A stretch of DNA of 64,000 nucleotides from Dictyobacter vulcani. Its GTDB lineage: Bacteria; Chloroflexota; Ktedonobacteria; Ktedonobacterales; Ktedonobacteraceae. Below, piece by piece: positions 51,333-60,373 of this stretch; position 1 is the stretch's first letter; each line of letters begins with the position of its first letter. The notes below the pieces were generated by a model. The model did no database searches, was not told the DNA's origin, and worked only from the letters and a program-made list of their open reading frames with translations. The stretch lies in contig NZ_BKZW01000002.1 in the NCBI RefSeq assembly GCF_008974265.1, forward strand, positions 62,001 to 126,000, written 5' to 3'. Position numbers and translations under genes: made by a program.

Positions 51333-51364
51333 GTATATATCTCTCAAGTTACTTGAGAGTCAAG
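51333..51364 (-). promoter_or_regulatory. MerR-type promoter and operator
   Basis: On the minus strand TTGACT (51359-51364), a 20-base spacer and TATACT (51333-51338). The spacer is occupied by the palindrome ctctcaagt-t-acttgagag (51342-51360). An over-long spacer filled by the operator is the hallmark of MerR-activated promoters; the motif resembles SoxR/BmrR sites. Confidence 0.82.
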
Positions 51365-51528
51365 AGTAAAAAATCAAGTCAACTGACACGCAAAAAAGCA
51401 CTAATTAAACTTTTTAATATCTTCATACGTATTTGTAATAATTACGTTTCATATTTTTCTCTGCCTGCTCAGTTTACAGGAAAAGATGTTGCGGAAAAAT
51501 AAACAGTGCAGAAAGGATAGTATGTTTT

Positions 51529-52320
51529 ATGCTCCATAAATCAAAATATTATGCTCCCAAACATGCCGAGTCGTTTAAAGATCAAAGTATTGCTGAGTCC
51601 TATCATTATCGACCGCCATATCCAACAGAGACATTTGAGATCCTGGCCGGACTCGTTAAAGGAACGCCGCGCCGCGTGCTGGATGCTGGTTGTGGCATTG
51701 GCTATATTGCACGCAATCTTGTCGCGGCGGTCGATCATATTGATGCCGTCGATTTCTCACAGGCCATGATCACTGAAGGTCAATCCCATCCTAATGGCGA
51801 CCATCCCAGTCTCCACTGGTTGCATGGCTCCATGGAAGATGTAGTACTAGAGCCACCTTATGGCCTGATTGCCGCCGGAGAAAGTGTACATTGGATGAAC
51901 TGGGAAATTGTGTTTCCACGCTTCCAACAACTGCTGGTCCCAGATGGCTATCTGGCTATCATTGAGCATGAGACAGAACCCGATGATTGGTCGCTCTTAA
52001 GTAACCTGATTCCTCACTATACGACCAACAAAGACTATGAGCCATCCAATATGATTGTGGATCTAGAGCAACACGGCCTGTTCAAAAAAGTTGGAGAGCA
52101 GCGCACCAGCTATATAGCCTATCCACAATCCATTGAGGACTATATAGCCTCCTATCATTCACGCAGTGGCTTCTCACGCGAACGGATGGGTGTAGAGCAG
52201 GCCACCGCTTTTGATCAGGAAGCTGAAGTGACTTTGCGCAAGCTCTATCCTGATGGCACTATTCCGCTGCAGGTCGCCAGCAATATCATCTGGGGCTTAC
52301 CCGGTAAAGGCCAGGCATAA
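51529..52320 (+). CDS. Class I SAM-dependent methyltransferase
   Basis: 263 residues. Motif I VLDAGCGIGYIARNLVAAV, motif post-I VDFSQAMI, HWLHGSMEDVVLEPPYGLIA and the PDGYLAIIEHE segment make a standard Methyltransf_11-like fold. The N-terminal SYHYRPPYPTETFEIL is common in ubiE/tellurite-resistance-like small-molecule methyltransferases. AAAGGA stands 11 bases upstream. Substrate unknown. Shares a palindromic terminator with the convergent GNAT gene. Confidence 0.86.
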   Translation: MLHKSKYYAPKHAESFKDQSIAESYHYRPPYPTETFEILAGLVKGTPRRVLDAGCGIGYIARNLVAAVDHIDAVDFSQAMITEGQSHPNGDHPSLHWLHGSMEDVVLEPPYGLIAAGESVHWMNWEIVFPRFQQLLVPDGYLAIIEHETEPDDWSLLSNLIPHYTTNKDYEPSNMIVDLEQHGLFKKVGEQRTSYIAYPQSIEDYIASYHSRSGFSRERMGVEQATAFDQEAEVTLRKLYPDGTIPLQVASNIIWGLPGKGQA

Positions 52321-52330
52321 AAGCTAGAAC

Positions 52331-52366
52331 ATAGAACGCCAGATTAGCGCTAATCTGGCGTTCTAT
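52331..52366. terminator. 36-bp perfect palindrome terminator
   Basis: Arms atagaacgccagattagc (52331-52348) and gctaatctggcgttctat (52349-52366), followed by tttattta on the plus side. It lies between the convergent methyltransferase and GNAT genes. Confidence 0.85.
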
Positions 52367-52367
52367 T

Positions 52368-52964
52368 TTATTTATGTGTCACCAGGGGTAAGCCAAGCAA
52401 CTGGACCGCTGCCTGTGTACGCGCCTCATCGGCGCCAGCAATCAGTCCCAGACCTGGATGATCAAGGTGAGCCACACTGGCGGCAAGGGTAAAGCCAGCC
52501 GTGGCTATACCTTTATGCGAAGCTTGATTGGAGATCTGGTGGATGATCCAGAAGCGCTCATAGTCATGATTGGTGCGCTGAATGATCTCTTGTAATAATC
52601 GTGGATAATAGCCATGTCCACGCCAGGGCAACAGGGTAACAAAGTGATACAGATAGAGGTTACGTCCGGCCACATAAAAGTTGACGTTGGGACTGCCAAA
52701 GGCCGCATTTCTGACCGCGCTCCACCCATAGGCCACCAGATGTTGATTTATGTACGCAAGATAAGGACGATGTCCCTGCTGGTAGCGCTCTTCTACACTG
52801 GTAACCGGAATATTGGAGAGTTTAGCCACAAAGGGAATATCCTCTGATGACTCGACATGCCAATCCTCTACGTCAGATAGCTCTGGTAAAGCATCCCCAT
52901 TCCACCATGTCCATACATATGCGGTCTTTCTACCTGCGCGATAAATCTCTTCTTTATTGCCCAT
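52368..52964 (-). CDS. GNAT-family N-acetyltransferase
   Basis: 198 residues. The acetyl-CoA loop is LLPWRGHGYYPRLLQEII (R-x-x-G-x-(Y/G) form of Q/R-x-x-G-x-G/A), preceded by strand FYVAGRNLYLYHFVTLL and followed by HQISNQASHKGIATAGFTLA, the usual end of the GNAT fold. The N-terminal part (AGRKTAYVWTWWNGDALPEL) is not recognised. Acyl acceptor unknown. The promoter lies in a region of about 230 bases before the P450 pseudogene. Confidence 0.8.
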   Translation of the reverse strand: MGNKEEIYRAGRKTAYVWTWWNGDALPELSDVEDWHVESSEDIPFVAKLSNIPVTSVEERYQQGHRPYLAYINQHLVAYGWSAVRNAAFGSPNVNFYVAGRNLYLYHFVTLLPWRGHGYYPRLLQEIIQRTNHDYERFWIIHQISNQASHKGIATAGFTLAASVAHLDHPGLGLIAGADEARTQAAVQLLGLPLVTHK

Positions 52965-53200
52965 CGAGTATTTCCTTTCTGATCACCCACGCTCTGGCTA
53001 TTTTTCCCACCAGCATCGGCGTCAAATATACATGTACTTGCATTGACTTCTCACTATTGTCCAGCTATTATATTCATGAGTATAAATACCTCTTATATTC
53101 ATAGAGATCGCCATCTACATACCCGTCTCAAAAGAACCACAATAAAAAATACAACAAGAAGTGTATCCTTAATCTATTACTCGTCTCTGCATGGAGGATT

Positions 53201-54394
53201 ATGAATACCACCACCACGACTTCGGTTATCAACAAACCGGTGCCAGGTCCACAGGGCAAATTCTTGCTTGGCAGTTTACCTGATTTTATGCGTGATGCTC
53301 TTGATGCCAGCTACAAGGGCTTCCTTGAGTATGGTGATATCGTGCAATATCACCTGGGCCCGCGTATATTGTATATCGTATCGCATCCTGACATCACCCG
53401 TACTCTGCTCGTCGAGAAAGCACGAGCATTTCCCAGAAATGAAGCAAAGGATGATGTTGGTATCATAACAGGCCAGGGGATTATCTCTAATGATAGTTAT
53501 GAATCCTGGCTGACGCAGCGGCGCATGATGCAACCCATGTTCCATAAGCAGCGTCTGGCCACGATGGGAACGCGCATGGAAGCAGCCTCTCAACACCTAT
53601 TAGAACGCTGGGACGCCCATCCAACGGGACATAGCCTGGATATTTCCAAAGAGATGGTACGAGTAACCCTCGATATCATTAATCAGACCATGTTCAGCGC
53701 ACCAACGTACTTGATAAAGTGGATAAAATTGGGCCCGCTACGGCAACGGCAATGAAATATTTAGAGCATCATATCAGGAGTCCATTTAAGGCACCCCTTA
53801 GCTGGCCTACACCACGAAACCGTGAGTTTAAAACGGCTAAAGCCACCCTGGATGAGGTGATTTATGGGATCATCCGACAACGTCGATCAAGTAATGAGCA
53901 ACATGATGATCTTTTAGATCTCTTGATCAACGCCAGAGATGAAGAGACGGACCAGAGCATGAACGATACACAACTCCGAGATGAGGTGATTACCATCTTT
54001 GGAGCCGGCCATGAGACAACTGCCCATACCATGACCTGGGCCTGGTATCTGCTCTCGCAACATCCAGAGGTACGTCAACGATTACATAATGAAGTGGATG
54101 AAGTCTTACAAGGACGCACCCCAAACCTTTGATCCCGACCGTTTCAGCGCCGAACGCAGCAAGGGTCGCCATCCCCTGGCGTATATGCCCTTCGGAGCAG
54201 GCCCACGTAAATGCATCGGCTCCAACATGGCCTTGATGGAAGGTCCCTTGCTCTTAGCCATGATCGCCCAACGCTACGACCTCGAACTTGTTTCCGGCCA
54301 ACGCATTGAAGGAGAGGTCGCCATCACCTATCGTCCACGCTATAGCATGAATATGTTCTTAAAACCTCGCTCTATTCCCCAAAAGAAACAATAA
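53201..54394 (+). pseudogene. Cytochrome P450 pseudogene (frameshift and internal deletion)
   Basis: Remnant of a CYP102/CYP110-like P450. The first frame (53201 to about 53715) gives PVPGPQGKFLLGSLPDFMRD through RVTLDIINQTMF. A one-base change near 53715 moves the frame; the second frame (to about 54120) includes the I helix IFGAGHETTAHTMTWAWYLL. Then a deletion joins GRTP to QTFDPDRFSAERSKG in the first frame again, so the K-helix ExxR region (roughly 80-100 residues) is missing. The heme loop FGAGPRKCIGSNMALME is intact. No functional enzyme can be made from this sequence. Confidence 0.9.
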
Positions 54395-54433
54395 AAGCGA
54401 AAACGTAGGTTCGATCCCTGTCGATTGTTTCCC

Positions 54434-57400
54434 TTATTCCTCGTACATATTTTCGGCGAGCTGCTCGCATTCAGACCAACTCTCCGCGACGTTTCCCTGC
54501 ATCTGCCATGGCGTCAAACGAGGTCCCAATTGAGTGGCAATGTCTATCGGAAATTGCCACTCCCCGACTTCAAATGTATCGCGCCCAACGTGTCTAAGGT
54601 GTGCAAAAGCCGCTAAGGTCAGGGCTGTGTGCCGCAAAGCGTATGGCTTCTCTTTATCTACGCGCCAGAAACCCTTGAGTTGCTGTGGATCGGGCCGCAA
54701 GATCCAGGCCAGTTCATGATAATCGAGTCCATAAAGATCGGCGATCAGCGCATCCAGCATACAACGCAGACGCAGGCGTTCATGCACAGTGAGGGCCCAT
54801 AGCTGCCGCCAGTGCTGCCGGCCCAGTTCTGGATAAAGCAGCCGTAATTCCAGCCACTGAGGCGCATAACATGGCATGATCAGATTCAATTGAGCCGCCC
54901 ATTGCACGCACTTACTCTGGCAGAGTAGAGAGGGTGGAAGCAGCGGCGTTTCGGCGATGATAAAGTAGTTAAGGTGGAGGCCACTTAGACGACAACGCAA
55001 CGCGTAATCATAGACAAACGAGTTCAGGTTCGCCGCCAGCGCCGCCACGCTAGCGATGTCAGTATTGGCAGGTTGCAGCACCGGAATCACATTGCCGCAG
55101 GGAAATCCATGCAGCATACTGGCATACATTGAACGCGTATTGCTGGCCGAACAGATATCCATAAAGCCAATTTTGTTTCCACTTAAAGCTTTGCCACTGG
55201 CCTGATATGTCGCCAATGCCATCAAGTATTGTGGCTGGATACGCTTGTGTGTAAAAGGAATATCCTGCCAGACAGCTCTGCGTCCTCTTCCGCTGATCCA
55301 TCCCTTCTCACTGGGATCAAAGGCGCCGATCATACGTCCTTCATATAACGGTAATGCGCGGCGCTGCTGTGGATCGTGCCAGCAACTAGAGTGGTCGGAT
55401 CGGTAGCCTTGCTGCTCCCATTGGTGGCGGGAGGAAAAGAGCATGGAATCGCTGGTCATATCAAATTCACGGGCATAGCGAATACGCCACGTTCCCTCCA
55501 ACTGCTCTCCCAGGAGTACCGCGTGGGCATAGAGCTTTTCCAGGATCGCGCTATCCTGTGACTTCTGTACCTCAAGGATCACCAACGAGCCAGGACTTAA
55601 AGTGGCGATTTGCTGGCGGGATAGCTGGAGCATGTCTTGTTCAGGACACTCCAGGGCCGCCAGTTGTTCTTGATTAAAGAGAGCGGAAATATGGCGGCTT
55701 GTGCCACCTTTCTGGATCAACACAAAGGCGAACTTAAACGAGCTATGAATTGGGAAGATATGGCGGCGATTCACAAAACTAATTAATAAGCGCCAGGTAC
55801 AGTGATCAAGGAACAGCCGTCGCAAAGCTGCCGTGCCCTGATCACTATAGATGCCAGCCGGCACCAGCATGCCCAGATATCCCTGCGGCTTGAGCAGATA
55901 GTGGGCCAGTTCCAAAAACAATTTATAGGTGTTAAAGTCGCCGCTCCCCTGATAGCGGAACGGCGGAGTGGCGGCGGCCTGCGCCAAAGATAATTTATCG
56001 CTGGCCGTGCTCGCATGTTTAATCCAATTGCTGATATTTTTATAGTACGCCTGTCTGGCTAACCAGGCGGTTTCAATCTCCTGATCCACCTGAAACAGAT
56101 CCTGTTGCGCCGACAATGCTTCCTGTTTATCGTAGGCAAGATAGCCCGGATCATACTCACTAAAAAACTCACGCGATCCAGGCTTAAGTGCCTCCCAGGG
56201 CGGATTCGCCAGGCAGGCATCAAAACCCCAACTGGCGGTCTGAAAGATCTCGGGAAACTCCAATTGCCAATGGAAAAATCGATGTTCAGCCACCAGTTGT
56301 GCCACCAGGTTATCCGCCATAGGATTCTCTTGAGAGCGCATCGATTCAGATGGCCAGAACCAGCGCGCACACCAGCGATCATGGAACTGCTTCCGTTCAT
56401 TATAGACAGAATCTTCAACAGTAGTTTGATAGACAGAATCTTCAACAGTAGTTTGCTCCCACGCGCCAATTAACGCGTTGCCAGTCTTGATATGTCCATC
56501 CACACATGTCAGCGCCATCCGCCGGTCCGCGACCTCCAGCCACAGACTTATCCGTGCCAGTTCAACCGTAAAAGGACAAAGATCAACCCCATAAAGACAG
56601 TGCGCGGCAATCTGCCTGCGTAGATATGTTTCTGAACCAGCAAACTGTTCATCATAATAGCGATATGCTTGCTGGAGCGCAGTGGCAAGATAATCGAGCG
56701 CACTGGAGAGAAAAGAGCCCGTGCCACAGGCGGGATCACATATCTTCAATGCCAGAATAGCCTGCGGTGGTCGTGGTATACGCTGGCCAGCACTATCTGT
56801 TGTATACACCAGCGGTTCCAGCGTACGCTGCGCGATCAAACGAGTCAACTGCGACTGCGTATAAAAAGTACCCGAACCTTTGCGCCTGCCTCCACGCCGC
56901 GCCAGATAAAAAGTTGGCTCCCCCTGATCATCTAGATAGAGACGAAAATCCAACATACGCTGATAGATCTGGCCGATAGCTTCAACATGCAGGACCGCAA
57001 AATCAACAGGCTGACAATGTACATATGTGAGCACTGTTAGCAACCTGAGCACACGCTCATCCGAGATCCTGACCACTCCCTGATCTTCAAACAGCGCCAG
57101 AGCTCGCAGCACACCATCGGAACTAGCTTGATCGCCAGCGTGAAACAACATGCCGCCTGTTGAAAAATCCGGCATATCTCCCATGGATTTCCTATAAAGG
57201 AGCGTGAAAAGTTTGCACAGACACGGCCAGGCCGATGATTGGTGGGATTGGGGAGGACTGTGCAACCGCTCGTAGAGTGCGGCAAGGCTGTCGTGCTGGT
57301 AATCCTGATGAGCGATAGGCACGAGTTGTCGTGCTTCCATAAACAGTAGCACCACACAGCGCATAATCAACTGAATCATTGCCTGATAAAGATCATCTAG

Positions 57401-57568
57401 TGCCTGACGTCGGGACAACAATGTACCATCTGGCTGCTGGCGCAGGCTGGCGATAAGCTGATAGTGACATATGTGCGCGGCATTTAATTCCTTCAGCAAG
57501 ATCCCTAACACAGCCTCGACCTGCTCGCCAGTCGCAAAATATGCTATAGCTCCATCTACACTCGCCAT
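54434..57568 (-). CDS. Orphan Eco57I-like N6-adenine DNA methyltransferase
   Basis: 1044 residues. Methyltransferase motif I DPACGTGSFLS (278-288), catalytic motif IV NPPW (455-458), and the GSGTFYTQSQLTRLIAQRTL lead-in typical of Eco57I/PglX-type type IIG/BREX-like methylases. The N terminus (1-200) and C terminus (about 800-1044) are helical and unassigned; no PD-(D/E)xK nuclease motif is visible. A 9-residue tandem duplication (QTTVEDSVY twice, residues 372-389) is encoded by a perfect 27-base repeat. The start has GGGAGG six bases upstream. No helicase or nuclease partner remains; upstream lies an IS element, so a defence locus may have been broken. Confidence 0.82.
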   Translation of the reverse strand: MASVDGAIAYFATGEQVEAVLGILLKELNAAHICHYQLIASLRQQPDGTLLSRRQALDDLYQAMIQLIMRCVVLLFMEARQLVPIAHQDYQHDSLAALYERLHSPPQSHQSSAWPCLCKLFTLLYRKSMGDMPDFSTGGMLFHAGDQASSDGVLRALALFEDQGVVRISDERVLRLLTVLTYVHCQPVDFAVLHVEAIGQIYQRMLDFRLYLDDQGEPTFYLARRGGRRKGSGTFYTQSQLTRLIAQRTLEPLVYTTDSAGQRIPRPPQAILALKICDPACGTGSFLSSALDYLATALQQAYRYYDEQFAGSETYLRRQIAAHCLYGVDLCPFTVELARISLWLEVADRRMALTCVDGHIKTGNALIGAWEQTTVEDSVYQTTVEDSVYNERKQFHDRWCARWFWPSESMRSQENPMADNLVAQLVAEHRFFHWQLEFPEIFQTASWGFDACLANPPWEALKPGSREFFSEYDPGYLAYDKQEALSAQQDLFQVDQEIETAWLARQAYYKNISNWIKHASTASDKLSLAQAAATPPFRYQGSGDFNTYKLFLELAHYLLKPQGYLGMLVPAGIYSDQGTAALRRLFLDHCTWRLLISFVNRRHIFPIHSSFKFAFVLIQKGGTSRHISALFNQEQLAALECPEQDMLQLSRQQIATLSPGSLVILEVQKSQDSAILEKLYAHAVLLGEQLEGTWRIRYAREFDMTSDSMLFSSRHQWEQQGYRSDHSSCWHDPQQRRALPLYEGRMIGAFDPSEKGWISGRGRRAVWQDIPFTHKRIQPQYLMALATYQASGKALSGNKIGFMDICSASNTRSMYASMLHGFPCGNVIPVLQPANTDIASVAALAANLNSFVYDYALRCRLSGLHLNYFIIAETPLLPPSLLCQSKCVQWAAQLNLIMPCYAPQWLELRLLYPELGRQHWRQLWALTVHERLRLRCMLDALIADLYGLDYHELAWILRPDPQQLKGFWRVDKEKPYALRHTALTLAAFAHLRHVGRDTFEVGEWQFPIDIATQLGPRLTPWQMQGNVAESWSECEQLAENMYEE

Positions 57569-57696
57569 CTCACGCCTCCCATCCCACTCCCACTACACCC
57601 AATAGCGCTATAAAGACTGCCTATTCATTATAGTTAGCCTGCCTAAAAATCGTGACTCAAACGGCACGGAAGCCAAAAACATGTTCATTCAGTGAG

Positions 57697-57830
57697 AAGC
57701 ATGGTACGTGACACTCCGCACGCCCTGAAGGGGCGGCGGCTTCTTCCACTCCTGCGTACGCCACTGTTCGAGATAGATAGCGTTGCTACAACTCACTGAA
57801 CAGAGGTAATGGGCGAGGAATAGCTGAGGG
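57697..57830 (-). ncRNA. Probable omega RNA / right end of the IS605 element
   Basis: The 3' end of tnpB and the 90 bases after it. On the minus strand it contains AGAAGCCGCCGCCCCTTCAG then GGCGTGCGG and ends AGTGTCAC, the hairpin-and-end pattern seen at right ends of IS605/IS1341 elements, where the TnpB guide scaffold is encoded. The guide would begin past about 57697. The 5' boundary of the RNA is not visible. Confidence 0.55.
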
Positions 57831-59300
57831 CGCCACCATCCTGGCGTGATCCTCATGGGCGGTGCCATGCCCCTTGCCCGTTCCGTGCCTCCGTGCTCGG
57901 CGGCGCGATGGGCCACCTTTGCTGTTGGCGTCTTGGGAACGGACAACACCTGATGATTTCTCATCCCTCTCTCCTGGACCCAGGAGAGGAGCGCGAGGCT
58001 TTTCCTGATGGTGAGCACGTGTACGCAAGCGCTGACCAATGACCACGCTCGCATTGCGATCGGCATGGCCCTTCATGCCACACGCAGGACACCAGGCCAA
58101 CGGTGCCCCAGGGGTGTAGCCTGCTGGCTCGGGCCCCTGCTTGGCATGGTAACGTACAATCAGGCCATGACAACGGGCGCATTCGCGGCTCGTGTTGCGC
58201 GGGTTCACCCGACTCGTGATCATGCCCTCGTTCCACGCTTTATATTTGGCATTGGTGAATATACGCCCCTTCATCCAGAAGGCTCGTTTGCTGTTCCCTC
58301 GGCGACTGTAGCGGCCTTTTTGCGGCTTCAGGTTGCCCAGGTGTTCAAATACCAGCACACTCGCCTGATGCTGACGAGCAAAGTGCACAATGCGCGCACT
58401 GATCAGGTGTGCCACCTGCTCATCCACATGACGGATTTTCTCCCATAATGCCACATTATCGGGTTCGTTTTCGGCCAGGATACCCGTCTTACGACGGTTG
58501 CGGGCGATCCGACCAAGCAGCCACTTCCTACGGCCATTTACGCGTTTGCCGCCACTGAGAAAGGTGGTGGCAACGGTCGAGCCGTCGGCTGTTTGGATCG
58601 TACAGACCGCCAGATGATGGTCGAGATTGAGATCAATGGCACAGATGCGTGTCTGGGCATGAGCCAGTTGCACAGCCACCTTCCCCGGACTGGTGAAGGT
58701 CTTTTCGACCGGGGTATGCAACCGCCAATGTGAGCCATGGCGAACCAGCGACGGACTCCCGGGCTCATAGCCATCGGGCAGGTCACGGCTCAAGAGCCGA
58801 ACGTTGACCCAAATCCACCTCGCCCCTGTCCAGAGCTTGAGAAGAATGGAGGACGCAGTTCGCCCTTTCCACTGGCCCTTGTAGAACGTCGGCGACCGAT
58901 TCCAGGTCCGCGGGGGAACCGGTGGGTGCTCGGTGAAACGCTTCTTTTTGAGGGCCGCTTTCTCTTTGCGCGCACGCCACTTCTGCAAGCTCGTCTCAAA
59001 GGCGTGGGCGGAGCCAAGAGCTGCGTGAATAGCGGCACGGCGAAAGAGGGCAGGAACCTGAGGAGCAATGGCATCGAGCGGCATCACCGGATCGGGGTTT
59101 TCTTCCGTCGCATGGGTCAATGTCTCAAGGGCATGCAAGGCTCTGTGTGAGGAAAGCAACAGCACCTGCTCGTGAGCTGTGATGACCTCAAAGTAGAAGG
59201 AAGCCACTGTGTTGAACAATGCCTGGGTGGTCGTAAACCAGGCAGCATACCGGGATGGATACTGCATTGCTTGTGTGATGGTTTTCGTTGCCTTTGCCAT
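57786..59300 (-). CDS. tnpB: TnpB RNA-guided endonuclease
   Basis: 504 residues, longer than many TnpBs. The RuvC catalytic residues are all present: D223 (CAIDLNLDHHLAVCT), E319 (VLVFEHLGNLKPQ) and D414 (GHADRNASVV). The zinc ribbon is C374/C377 and C404/C407 (CARCHG and CPACG). A C-terminal basic extension of about 85 residues follows. Guided by the omega RNA it cuts DNA beside a TAM and helps the element persist. The coding sequence is much richer in G+C than its surroundings, a sign of transfer. Confidence 0.93.
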   Translation of the reverse strand: MAKATKTITQAMQYPSRYAAWFTTTQALFNTVASFYFEVITAHEQVLLLSSHRALHALETLTHATEENPDPVMPLDAIAPQVPALFRRAAIHAALGSAHAFETSLQKWRARKEKAALKKKRFTEHPPVPPRTWNRSPTFYKGQWKGRTASSILLKLWTGARWIWVNVRLLSRDLPDGYEPGSPSLVRHGSHWRLHTPVEKTFTSPGKVAVQLAHAQTRICAIDLNLDHHLAVCTIQTADGSTVATTFLSGGKRVNGRRKWLLGRIARNRRKTGILAENEPDNVALWEKIRHVDEQVAHLISARIVHFARQHQASVLVFEHLGNLKPQKGRYSRRGNSKRAFWMKGRIFTNAKYKAWNEGMITSRVNPRNTSRECARCHGLIVRYHAKQGPEPAGYTPGAPLAWCPACGMKGHADRNASVVIGQRLRTRAHHQEKPRAPLLGPGERDEKSSGVVRSQDANSKGGPSRRRARRHGTGKGHGTAHEDHARMVAPSAIPRPLPLFSEL

Positions 59301-59326
59301 GCGATGACTCCCTCCCTTCCTCCCCG

Positions 59327-59737
59327 CTAGATTCCTTTTTGCGCATTGATATAGTGTTGAATGGTCTCAGCACTCACTGCACCAGCCGTGCTGGCAAAAT
59401 AGGAACGGGTCCAGGTCGAAGGCATTTTCTTCATGATAGGGGCGAACTCCCTTCGTAAATGAAAGGACGTGATGCCCTTAAGTTCTTTCACCACATCAGC
59501 GGCACTTTCAGAAGGCCAGACGCGGATAAAAAGATGAATATGGTCAGGTTGAATCGCCAGGGTGAGAATACTCCACCCTTTTTCCAGACATTTCTCTTCG
59601 AGTATCTGTTGACACCGTTCTTTGATGGGACCCGTAAGAATGGCTTTGCGACGACGAGGACACCAGATGAGATGATACACAATAAGATGGACGCGGTGCT
59701 CGTCACGCTGATACTGCAATGTACTCGTCTTTTCCAT
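59327..59737 (-). CDS. tnpA: IS200-type Y1 transposase
   Basis: 136 residues. HUH motif H66-x-H68 in QPDHIHLFIRVWPS and catalytic tyrosine Y129 in SAETIQHYINAQKGI. The start at 59737 is chosen because the frame further upstream runs through the left end of the element. Promoter TTGCAA (59768-59773), 18 bases, TATACT (59744-59749): the -10 box ends six bases before the ATG, so the message is probably leaderless. The stop lies 26 bases before the tnpB start. Confidence 0.93.
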   Translation of the reverse strand: MEKTSTLQYQRDEHRVHLIVYHLIWCPRRRKAILTGPIKERCQQILEEKCLEKGWSILTLAIQPDHIHLFIRVWPSESAADVVKELKGITSFHLRREFAPIMKKMPSTWTRSYFASTAGAVSAETIQHYINAQKGI

Positions 59738-59743
59738 TGTTGC

Positions 59744-59773
59744 AGTATACAGGAGAAAAAGACGATATTGCAA
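59744..59773 (-). promoter_or_regulatory. Promoter of tnpA
   Basis: TTGCAA (59768-59773), 18 bases, TATACT (59744-59749). The near-repeat tgttgcagtata / tattgcaaca makes the promoter partly self-complementary. Confidence 0.6.
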
Positions 59774-59850
59774 CAAGCGAGGGCTAAAGCCCACGAGAAA
59801 CCCGCCTATCTGCCTGGGTTCAAACCACAGCGGCTTGCGGCGGGTTACGC

Positions 59851-60171
59851 TTATGTCACAAATGAAAGATCGCGATACAAGAAATCGACGCGTTGACCCT
59901 GTATAGTTAGCCATGCGCCACCATTTACCCAGGTGCCCCATCTCCCTAAATCGGTCACAACAGGATCAGGAAAATCGTTTATTTCACGCGCAATAGAACG
60001 CACATGTTCAATATCTAAAGGGTTATCTGCCTCATAATAGAGGCCAATATCAAGATCTGAATCTGTTCTTTGCGTATTGCTCGCGTACGAACCGCCCAGG
60101 ACAACCGCCTTCAGACCCTGTACATTTTTCAATTTTTCAACAATTTGCTGCAACAATATTTCATGTGCCAT
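59851..60171 (-). pseudogene. Nucleotidyltransferase gene truncated by the IS element
   Basis: The frame encodes 106 residues: VVLGGSYASNTQRTDSDLDIG is the nucleotidyltransferase motif (GGS...DxD), followed by a second part ending VDFLYRDLSFVT. Stand-alone proteins of this type (aminoglycoside-nucleotidyltransferase-like) are usually 230-290 residues, and the frame ends exactly where the left end of the IS begins. The missing part is not found on the other side of the IS, so sequence was lost there as well. ATG at 60171; no clear ribosome site. Confidence 0.75.
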
Positions 60172-60305
60172 CGATTAAAATCTCTCTTTCAATGCATCAG
60201 CAAAAGTATAACACGAAAAACGAAAAAGCATCCTCAAAGAAACTGAAATTTGCACATTCTGGTTTCGCCACAACAAAAACCGTTAAATTAAACTATAAGA
60301 AAACT

Positions 60306-60359
60306 TGAGCTCAAAATAACGTACACGTGTACGTATACGTGTACATTATTTTGAGCTCA
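60306..60359. repeat. 54-bp palindrome with ACGTGT core
   Basis: Perfect outer arms tgagctcaaaataa (60306-60319) and ttattttgagctca (60346-60359). The 26-base centre is made of gtacacgtgtac and tatacgtgtac, the same hexamer found in the array 1.1 kb to the right. Confidence 0.85.
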
Positions 60360-60373
60360 CGTGACAAAAAAAA

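Larger units (their letters stand above)
57697..59852 (-). mobile_element. IS200/IS605-family insertion sequence (tnpA + tnpB)
   Basis: About 2.15 kb, order left end - tnpA - tnpB - right end on the minus strand. The left end (about 59790-59852) has subterminal hairpins (aacccgcc/ggcgggtt and gggctaaagccc). The right end is described under the omega RNA. No terminal inverted repeats or target duplication are expected for this family. The left end lies where the upstream nucleotidyltransferase frame breaks off. Both genes look intact, so the element may be active. Exact ends are approximate. Confidence 0.85.

Noticed and set aside
54408..54425. tRNA T-arm-like sequence aggttcgatccctg
   Set aside because: No acceptor, D or anticodon arm can be built around it.
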